Below are positions 43,458-49,576 of a DNA stretch of 49,576 nucleotides, piece by piece. The notes under the pieces were generated by a model that saw nothing but the letters and a program-made list of their open reading frames with translations, made no database searches and had not been told where the DNA came from. The translations under genes were made by a program, and so were the position numbers. This DNA is from Limosilactobacillus panis DSM 6035 (GTDB taxonomy: Bacteria; Bacillota; Bacilli; Lactobacillales; Lactobacillaceae), in assembly GCF_001435935.1 (NCBI RefSeq), contig NZ_AZGM01000150.1, forward strand, positions 1-49,576, given 5' to 3'. Each line of letters opens with the position of its first letter. Positions within the stretch are counted from its first letter, which is position 1.

Positions 43458-44606
43458 ATGACACTAACAAACGAGCAACTTATTCAAATCCGTCGCCATC
43501 TCCACCAGATTCCGGAGTTGGCCCTTCATGAGACCCAGACCCACGAGTACCTCCTTTCCGTAATCAAGGGCTTTAACCAACAGTTCCTCGAAATTCGGGA
43601 GACGCCAGAACTACCGACCGCCTTGTTTGTCCGTGTTCAGGGGAGTAACCCCCAACGGACAATTGGTTACCGGACAGACATTGACGCTTTACCGGTGGAG
43701 GAAAAGACGGGACTACCATTCAAGTCCCAGCACCCGGGTGTTATGCACGCCTGTGGTCATGATATCCACATGACGGTCGCCCTTGGTGTGCTAAACTACT
43801 TTGCCGAAAACCAGCCCAAGGACAATTTACTCTTCTTCTTCCAACCGGCAGAAGAGAGTGATTACGGTGGTAAGCGGGCTTACGAAGCGGGGCTGTTTTC
43901 CGGTAAGTGGCGCCCGGACGAGTTTTATGGCCTTCATGACAATCCGGATCTTCCCGCCGGGGCAATTGGCTGCCGGATGGGAACGCTATTTGCGGGGACC
44001 ACAGAAGTTAACATTGATTTGAAAGGGAAGGGCGGGCACGCAGCCTACCCTCAAGACGCCAATGATACGGTTGTTGCGGCCGCGGCGTTAATAATGCAGG
44101 TGCAGACGGTTATTTCCCGGAGTATTGACCCCATTCATAGCGGCGTTATTACCCTGGGCAAAATTCGCGGGGGCAGTATTCGCAATGTAATCGCTGGCCA
44201 TACCCGGATAGAAGGAACCATTCGCGGCCTAACGCAGAAGATGATCGAAAAAATTGATGGTCGCCTTCAGGATATCTGTGAAGGAATCGGGCGCTCCTTT
44301 AACATGGATGTTAGGCTGGGACTCAACCAGGGTGGCTACTGGCCAGTTGAAAACAACCCGCAGTTAACGAAGTTCTTTATTGACTACATGCAAAAAGCCC
44401 CCGATGTCAACTTTATCGAAACAGCGCCGGCAATGACCGGCGAAGACTTTGGCTTCCTGTTGGCGAAGTTTCCGGGAACAATGTTCTGGCTTGGCGTCGA
44501 TGATGATTCGCAGCTCCACTCAGCGACCTTAACACCCGATGAGGCGGCAATTAAACGGGGCGTTGATGCAATCATTGGCTTTATGAATGCGCGGATGGCA
44601 AAGTAA
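43458..44606 (+). CDS. N-acetyldiaminopimelate deacetylase (M20 family)
   Basis: It removes the acetyl group from N-acetyl-LL-diaminopimelate. The 382-residue protein has the M20 amidohydrolase motifs: [27 protein letters not shown] with metal-binding His and Asp, [13 protein letters not shown] with Glu, [12 protein letters not shown], and TGEDFGFLL at the end. Its position between dapD and dapA identifies the substrate better than the sequence does. Bacillus calls the corresponding gene ykuR or dapL. ATG follows two bases after the dapD stop. Confidence 0.9.
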   Translation: MTLTNEQLIQIRRHLHQIPELALHETQTHEYLLSVIKGFNQQFLEIRETPELPTALFVRVQGSNPQRTIGYRTDIDALPVEEKTGLPFKSQHPGVMHACGHDIHMTVALGVLNYFAENQPKDNLLFFFQPAEESDYGGKRAYEAGLFSGKWRPDEFYGLHDNPDLPAGAIGCRMGTLFAGTTEVNIDLKGKGGHAAYPQDANDTVVAAAALIMQVQTVISRSIDPIHSGVITLGKIRGGSIRNVIAGHTRIEGTIRGLTQKMIEKIDGRLQDICEGIGRSFNMDVRLGLNQGGYWPVENNPQLTKFFIDYMQKAPDVNFIETAPAMTGEDFGFLLAKFPGTMFWLGVDDDSQLHSATLTPDEAAIKRGVDAIIGFMNARMAK

Positions 44607-44619
44607 TGGAGGAATTAAA

Positions 44620-45540
44620 ATGAAATTAGCAGATGCAGATCTCTTAACAGCAATTGTCACCCCCTTCGATGATAAGGGGCAGATTGACTTCGCAAGCTTG
44701 AAAAAGTTAACAAATTACCTCATTGACCAGGGGAGTAACGGTTTTGTAATCGGTGGGACCACCGGTGAGACCCCGACGCTAAGTCATGATGAGAAAATCA
44801 ACCTTTACCAAGAATTTGGTAAAATCGTTGGTGGTCGGGTTCCGGTAATTGCCGGGACAGGGAGCAACAACACCGCCGAAACGATTGCCTTTACCAATGA
44901 GGTTGCAAAGATTCCGGGGATTGACTATGCCCTGGTAGTTGTTCCCCCATACAATAAGCCTAACCAGCGGGGGATGATTGCCCACTTTATTGCGGTTGCG
45001 GACCAGGTGAAGATGCCAATTGTGATGTACAACATCCCTGGTCGAACAGGGGTTAAGATGGCGGCAGAAACAATCATTAAACTTTCTGCACATCCAAACA
45101 TTGCAGCCGTTAAACAGTGTGCTTCCCTGGAGGAACTTGAAGAAATTGTTGAAGAATGCGACAAGGACTTTGCCGTCTTCACTGGTGAAGATGCGCAGGC
45201 TTTGACCGCCCGTGTTCTCGGGGCTAACGGGGTCATCTCGGTTGCTAGCCACAGCTACGCTCCTCAGATGCGGGCAATGTATGACGCCCTCTACAAGGGT
45301 GATTACCAGGCCGCTGGAAAGCTGCAACGGTGGCTTACCCCAAAGATGGCGGCACTGTTCATGTACCCGTCACCATCACCGGTTAAGGCGCTCCTCAATG
45401 CTCAGGGCTTCAGCACGGGAAGCTGCCGCTTACCGATATTGCCACTCAACGATGACGAGAAGAAGGCCCTGGCAAAAGCCCTCGACTTGCCGAGCGATAA
45501 GTTATTAAATAAGCAGTTACCATTGAACTTGGGGGAATAA
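44620..45540 (+). CDS. dapA: 4-Hydroxy-tetrahydrodipicolinate synthase DapA
   Basis: DapA condenses pyruvate with aspartate semialdehyde. The 306-residue protein has the Schiff-base Lys165 in AAVKQCASL, Tyr137 in YNIPGRTG, and the [15 protein letters not shown] motif near the N-terminus. ATG 44620 is preferred over an upstream in-frame start at 44587 because GGAGGA lies just before it. The usual feedback-site residues cannot be judged by eye. Confidence 0.95.
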   Translation: MKLADADLLTAIVTPFDDKGQIDFASLKKLTNYLIDQGSNGFVIGGTTGETPTLSHDEKINLYQEFGKIVGGRVPVIAGTGSNNTAETIAFTNEVAKIPGIDYALVVVPPYNKPNQRGMIAHFIAVADQVKMPIVMYNIPGRTGVKMAAETIIKLSAHPNIAAVKQCASLEELEEIVEECDKDFAVFTGEDAQALTARVLGANGVISVASHSYAPQMRAMYDALYKGDYQAAGKLQRWLTPKMAALFMYPSPSPVKALLNAQGFSTGSCRLPILPLNDDEKKALAKALDLPSDKLLNKQLPLNLGE

Positions 45541-45544
45541 TAAG

Positions 45545-46324
45545 ATGAAAAAAGTTTTAATTGCCGGTGCTGCCGGAGCAATGGGCCAAAAAGCCGTTGC
45601 CTTGGTAAACGGGATGGATGATGTTGAATTGACAGCCGTCCTGGCCCCGCACATGGCCGATGACCAGCGCGCTAAGTTCCAGCTTGGCCCGGACGTGAAA
45701 ATCTACCACTCATTAGATGAGATTCCAGAGGGCGCTGCCGATATCTGGGTTGACTTTACGATTCCAGCAGTCGTGTACGACAACGTTAAGTTTGCCATTG
45801 ATCACGGCTTTGCACCGGTCGTGGGGACCACCGGGTTGACGGATGACCAGGAGGATGAGTTAATTAAGACCAGTGCCGCTCGTCACCAAGGGGGACTGAT
45901 TGCTCCTAACTTTGGGATGTCAGCGGTCCTGTTGATGAAGTTTGCTAAGGAGGCTGCGCAGTACTTCCCGGATGTTGAAATTATTGAGATGCACCATGCC
46001 GACAAGAAGGACGCCCCATCGGGCACGGCCCTGAGCACCGCCAAGCTGATTGACCAGGTGCGGCCAGCACACGAGAGCAGTCCCGATGAGGTCAGCACCC
46101 TGGACAATGTTCGCGGTGGTGACTACCACGGAATTAAGATTCACTCAGTTCGCCTACCAGGCTATGTTGCCCACGAACAAGTCCTCTTTGGGGGTGCGGG
46201 TGAAGCACTAACGATTCGGCAAGATTCTTTTGATCGCCAGTCGTTCATGAGTGGGGTCAAAGTTGCCTTAGAAAAGGTGCTGGACCTTGGCGAGTTAGTA
46301 TTCGGACTAGAGAATATTTTATAG
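45545..46324 (+). CDS. dapB: 4-Hydroxy-tetrahydrodipicolinate reductase DapB
   Basis: DapB reduces the DapA product with NAD(P)H. The 259-residue protein begins with the nucleotide-binding GAAGAMGQKAV, has VDFTIPAV and GTTGLTD, and the active-site stretch IIEMHHADKKDAPSGTA. The start lies four bases after the dapA stop. All the DapA to DapF steps are in this window. Confidence 0.95.
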   Translation: MKKVLIAGAAGAMGQKAVALVNGMDDVELTAVLAPHMADDQRAKFQLGPDVKIYHSLDEIPEGAADIWVDFTIPAVVYDNVKFAIDHGFAPVVGTTGLTDDQEDELIKTSAARHQGGLIAPNFGMSAVLLMKFAKEAAQYFPDVEIIEMHHADKKDAPSGTALSTAKLIDQVRPAHESSPDEVSTLDNVRGGDYHGIKIHSVRLPGYVAHEQVLFGGAGEALTIRQDSFDRQSFMSGVKVALEKVLDLGELVFGLENIL

Positions 46325-46335
46325 GAAGTGACAAG

Positions 46336-47517
46336 ATGCCGACCTTACCAAGTGAAATGAAAACAATTGTTAACCACCGGGTTGCTGCCCTTCCACCGGC
46401 ACAGATTCGGGCCTTTGACGACGAAATATCTGCGATTCCAGGGATCGTCAAGTTAACCCTCGGCGAACCGGACTTTAATGTTCCTGACCATGTCAAGCAA
46501 GCTGCGGTACGGAGTATTGAGGAGAATGATTCCCATTATTCCGCCAGTCGGGGAACAATGGCCCTGCGAAAAGCAATTAGTAAGTACCTGCAGCAGACCC
46601 GCCAGGTTAACTATGATCCCGCTGTAGAACTGATCGTGACGGTGGGGGCCACGGAGGCAATCACGGCTACGACATTTGCCTTGCTCAACCCTGGCGATAA
46701 GGTGATCATCCCGACGCCAATCTTCTCGCTTTACTTTCCCAGTGTTGCCTTGACAGGGGCGGAACCGGTCTCGGTAAATACCGTTAACGATAACTTCCTA
46801 TTAACGGCTGATCGCCTGGAAGCAGAAGTTAAAAAGGGGGGTGCTGCGGTCAAGGCCGTAATTCTCAACTACCCCAATAATCCTACCGGTCGTTGCTACT
46901 CCAAGGAGGAGCTAACGGCACTGGTGGCGGTTATCAAGAAGCACCACCTACTTGCGATTGTGGATGAGATATACAGTGAACTGATTTACGACCAACCCTT
47001 TACCTCGTTAGCCAGTTTACTGCCTGATCAGACGATCCTGATCGATGGCCTTTCAAAATCGCACGCGATGACTGGCTACCGCTTAGGTTACGTCGCAGCA
47101 CCGGGCGATGTTATCAACCAGATTTCAAAGATGCATTCCTTTATGGTTACTGCGGCTAACGATACCGCCCAGGCTGCAGCTCTGGAGGCCTTGACGAACG
47201 GTTCGGCAGACCCAGTTGCCTTTCGTTCCCACTATCAAAAGCGGCGGGATAAGTTAGCAAGTGCTTTGCAGAAGATGGGCTTCTCTTTTGCGGTTCCAGA
47301 CGGTGCCTTTTACCTGTTTGCAAAGGTTCCTGAAAGATTTGGCAGTGATGACTTTGCCTTTGCGCGTCGGTTAGCACACGAGGCCAAGGTCGGTGTAATT
47401 CCCGGCAGTGCTTTTGGTGCTGGCGGAGAAGGGCATGTTCGTCTTTCTTACGCGGCCGCTGATTCAAGCATTGATCAGGCAATTGAACGTTTAACCGCCT
47501 TTATGGAGAAAAATTAG
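46336..47517 (+). CDS. Class I/II aminotransferase (probable acetyl-DAP aminotransferase)
   Basis: The 393-residue PLP enzyme has the fold type I pattern: VTVGATEAIT, NYPNNPTGR, DEIYSEL, and the PLP lysine 241 in LSKSHAMTGYRLGY, then RLSYA near the end. Its place as the last gene of the dap operon indicates N-acetyl-LL-diaminopimelate aminotransferase (PatA/AlaT-like). That step is otherwise missing from the pathway, so the inference is strong but not proven by sequence. Confidence 0.88.
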   Translation: MPTLPSEMKTIVNHRVAALPPAQIRAFDDEISAIPGIVKLTLGEPDFNVPDHVKQAAVRSIEENDSHYSASRGTMALRKAISKYLQQTRQVNYDPAVELIVTVGATEAITATTFALLNPGDKVIIPTPIFSLYFPSVALTGAEPVSVNTVNDNFLLTADRLEAEVKKGGAAVKAVILNYPNNPTGRCYSKEELTALVAVIKKHHLLAIVDEIYSELIYDQPFTSLASLLPDQTILIDGLSKSHAMTGYRLGYVAAPGDVINQISKMHSFMVTAANDTAQAAALEALTNGSADPVAFRSHYQKRRDKLASALQKMGFSFAVPDGAFYLFAKVPERFGSDDFAFARRLAHEAKVGVIPGSAFGAGGEGHVRLSYAAADSSIDQAIERLTAFMEKN

Positions 47518-47527
47518 TTTGAAATTA

Positions 47528-47567
47528 GGCTGCCTGGTTACCTTAACGGTGCTGGACAGCCCTTTCC
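47528..47567 (+). terminator. Weak terminator of the lysine operon
   Basis: GGCTG.C...ACC and GGT...G.CAGCC pair imperfectly (47528-47562) and are followed by CTTTCC. It is the only hairpin seen between the aminotransferase and the next gene. Confidence 0.4.
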
Positions 47568-47703
47568 TTCATTCCGACCAACCAGGTGTTCGCTATACCA
47601 ATTATAAAAATAATGGTAAAATTAGGAGCATGAGAGCGCATTCTTGACGGAGCGCTGTGTTTATTATGATGTTGTATAATTTTTGAGAAGGTGTTTATTC
47701 AGT

Positions 47704-49125
47704 ATGACTAAGAAACATTACCAGAGTCACCACTTACGGCATGCCGTAACGGGAACCTTGAGTGCGTTTGGTTTCTTGGCAATTACGTCGCAGCTTGCCT
47801 CAGCAAGTCAAATTACAGTTAAACCAGGTGACACTGTTTGGGGGATTGCCCAACAGCACCAACTGACGGTCCAGTCAATTGACCAGGCCAACCCAAACAC
47901 GATTAAGAAGATCAGCAATACCGTTGACCTGATTCAGGTGGGGCAAAAGCTAACCTTACCGGATGGCCAGACTACCCAAACGGCGGCGCGTCCACAGGTA
48001 GGAACCTACACCGTTAGCAACGGTGATACGCTGAATAGTATTGCCCAGCATTTCAATGTGAGTGTCAACCAAATCGTTGCCTGGAATAATCTGACAACGC
48101 CACATATTTATGTTGGTCAGCAATTGACGGTTAACGGGGCTAACCAAGCAGTAACTAACAACGCCACAGTGGTAACCACTAGTCCGGTTAGTGCAGCTCC
48201 GGTTGTATCAACCCAGTCACAAGCGGCTAATACAAGTACGACTAGTCAGGTTAGCCAAGCAGTCACTAGCCAGGCTAGTGTTCAGTCATCGGCTAACACC
48301 ACTAACCAGACTAACGTTCAGCCAGCATCCACTGCAACTATGGCGGGGAGTGAAACTGCGCAGACGACTGAAGTCTTGGCAGCAGCGACACCGAACAATT
48401 CTGCTCGTGTTCAGCAACTAGCAGCGCCATCTGCTGCCAATGCAGCTCAAACAGCTAGTGATGAATCAGCAACAGTGGCGAATACGGTTACGACGCAAGC
48501 AATTGCTAGTCAAACGGTTACTAGTCAAGCCGCTCAGCCAAGCCAACAACCAGTTAGTGCTGCTCCCGTTAGCCAATAACCGGCACCGGTTGCTTCATCA
48601 GCAGTTGCAGGGCAAAGTCAGGCTACTTCAGCAAGCTCAGCTGCACAGTCAACTGCTTCGGCCGCTCCTGTTAACTCTAGTCAGCCCCAACAGCCTGCCA
48701 GTCAGGCAGCAGCACAACAACCAGCTGCCAATAATCAGGCCACTTCAACGACTGACCTGCAGTCTGGCTCTGTTGTCAGCTTAGCAGTCAAGATCGCTAA
48801 CTCTAACAGCGTTCCATATGTCTGGGGCGGTAATTCACTTAGTGGGATGGATTGTTCTGGGTTTGTGGACTATGTATACGCTCACGCTGAAAATAAACAG
48901 TTGCCACATAATTCGGTTGCACTGGAAAGTTGTGTTAACCAGCATGCGGTCAGCCAGGCCCAACCAGGCGACATCCTCTTCTGGGGCCAACACGGTAGTA
49001 CTTACCACGTTGCAATTTATACTGGTAACAACCAGTACGCAGCGGCGGCCCAACCGTGAACAAACGTATCGGTTTATACTTTGAGCCCTTACTTTGCACC
49101 TAGTTTTGCGGGGACAGTGAAATAA
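47704..49125 (+). pseudogene. LysM/NlpC-P60 cell-wall hydrolase, broken by two in-frame stops
   Basis: The frame starts at ATG 47704 (GAGAAGGTG upstream). It encodes a signal-like region (1-35), two LysM domains (about 36-86 and 100-144) for peptidoglycan binding, and a Ser/Thr/Gln/Ala/Val-rich linker. It then hits TAA at codon 292 (48577-48579). In the same frame the linker resumes (PAPVASSAVAGQ) and runs into a full NlpC/P60 domain: VPYVWGGNSLSGMDCSGFVDYV with Cys384, PGDILFWGQHGSTYHVAIYTG with His435. A second stop, TGA at codon 452 (49057-49059), precedes the expected tail TNVSVYTLSPYF, and the frame ends at TAA (49123-49125). The intact protein would be about 473 residues. Catalytic residues survive, so decay is recent or the stops are read through or sequencing artefacts. 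The first stop would leave a LysM-only secreted protein of 291 residues. Confidence 0.85.
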
Positions 49126-49261
49126 TTAGAATTTTACCATCATAAAGTAACCAAGATGTAATCACCACAGGGGTTAACTTTTGGTCAGTTTCATGATATC
49201 TTGTCAGTATGCAATTATTGAAATTGCTTTAAATATTTACCATTTACAAGGGGTGTTTAAA

Positions 49262-49468
49262 GTGAGCAATAAGAATGAGATTGAAACTGATTTGCGCCGG
49301 GCAGAGGACCAACTGGCAAGCCTTTGCCGGTCAGAAAACGTAACTGATGCCAGCGATGGGCAGACGGTTACGATTCAGCCAACTTGTGGCGATAAAATGC
49401 AAAAATTACGGGATGAATGTAGCCAATTGCGGATAATTCTCGAGGCAATGGAAGCTTCTGAAGATTAG
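49262..49468 (+). CDS. Small coiled-coil protein of unknown function
   Basis: From GTG 49262, with AAGGGG about ten bases upstream, the frame gives 68 residues rich in Glu, Asp and Leu. Heptad-like stretches are seen in ETDLRRAEDQLASL and MQKLRDECSQLRIILEAME, with a polar middle. I do not recognise the family. A longer frame from 49181 is less likely because the ribosome binding site favours the GTG. Confidence 0.55.
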   Translation: MSNKNEIETDLRRAEDQLASLCRSENVTDASDGQTVTIQPTCGDKMQKLRDECSQLRIILEAMEASED

Positions 49469-49500
49469 CTTGATTGCGATAATTCCCATTTTATAAAAAA

Positions 49501-49576
49501 GGGGCTGTGACATAAGTCCAAAATAATTAATGGAGTTAGATGAAATTTTCGGATTTCATTTAACTCCATTTTCCTT
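49501..49576. repeat. Second repeat element copy, cut by the window end
   Basis: GGGGCTGTGACATAAGT (49501-49517) is identical to the first 17 bases of the element at 11473. After a short A/T-rich stretch, AATGGAGTTA.ATGAAAT (49529-49547) pairs with ATTTCAT.TAACTCCATT (49554-49571). Only the terminal sequence is shared with the first copy, the inner hairpin is different. Confidence 0.6.

Noticed and set aside
48440-48784. A 114-codon frame overlapping the NlpC/P60 linker, as evidence of a frameshift
   Set aside because: It is a shadow of the Gln/Ala repeat composition. The original frame continues sensibly after the stop codon, so the lesion is nonsense and not a frameshift.
49057-49059. TGA as a selenocysteine or recoded codon in the NlpC/P60 frame
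   Set aside because: No SECIS-like structure was evident, the position is not catalytic, and lactobacilli are not known for such recoding. Simple mutation is more likely.

Overview
The window reads as chromosomal backbone of a lactic acid bacterium. Gene content and order (spx-mecA-coiA, an mraZ-to-divIVA cell-division cluster, a T-box in front of ileS, the acetylated diaminopimelate route to lysine), roughly even G+C by eye and Shine-Dalgarno-led genes with frequent GTG/TTG starts all point to Lactobacillaceae. A moderately GC-rich Limosilactobacillus is the best guess. No prophage, transposase gene, CRISPR array, rRNA or tRNA was seen.

Region by region. 1-3.9 kb: the tail of an unidentified gene, an ABM-like monooxygenase, then the Spx locus: spx, the Clp adaptor mecA, coiA, and spxH (yjbH) on the opposite strand. 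4.0-6.4 kb: relQ, nadK and an RluA-family pseudouridine synthase, overlapping by a few bases. 6.5-9.1 kb: a lactonase on the minus strand, rlmA, and trmL behind a structured attenuator-like leader. 9.1-12.3 kb: ftsK, a two-hairpin repeat, a tiny DUF4044 gene with an early amber codon, and a DUF3397 gene. 12.3-25.8 kb: the dcw cluster mraZ-rsmH-ftsL-PBP2-mraY-murD-murG-divIB, then ftsA-ftsZ-sepF-yggT-ylmH-divIVA. Three TGG repeats with an exact 10-base period upstream of mraZ look like its autoregulatory operator.

25.8-38.5 kb: T-box and ileS; a cold-shock protein gene with a leader that can form two exclusive hairpins; nudF, a small membrane protein, mtnN, a cysteine desulfurase, DUF1831 and mnmA (a tRNA 2-thiolation unit); a histidine phosphatase, a TPR protein, recD2 and prs. 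38.5-47.5 kb: lysine/DAP biosynthesis as two divergent units, lysC-dapF on the minus strand and lysA-dapD-deacetylase-dapA-dapB-aminotransferase on the plus strand. A lysine riboswitch with terminator lies before lysA. The lysC promoter instead carries a palindrome between its -35 and -10. Only asd is missing from this window for the aspartate-to-lysine pathway.

47.5 kb to the end: a LysM/NlpC-P60 cell-wall hydrolase gene broken by two in-frame stops, a small coiled-coil ORF, and the start of a second copy of the repeat seen after ftsK.

I found no wholly new multi-gene system. The most interesting items are regulatory or degenerative: the trmL and csp leaders, the lysC and phosphatase palindromes, the MraZ repeats, the repeat family, and three nonsense codons in two otherwise well-conserved reading frames.
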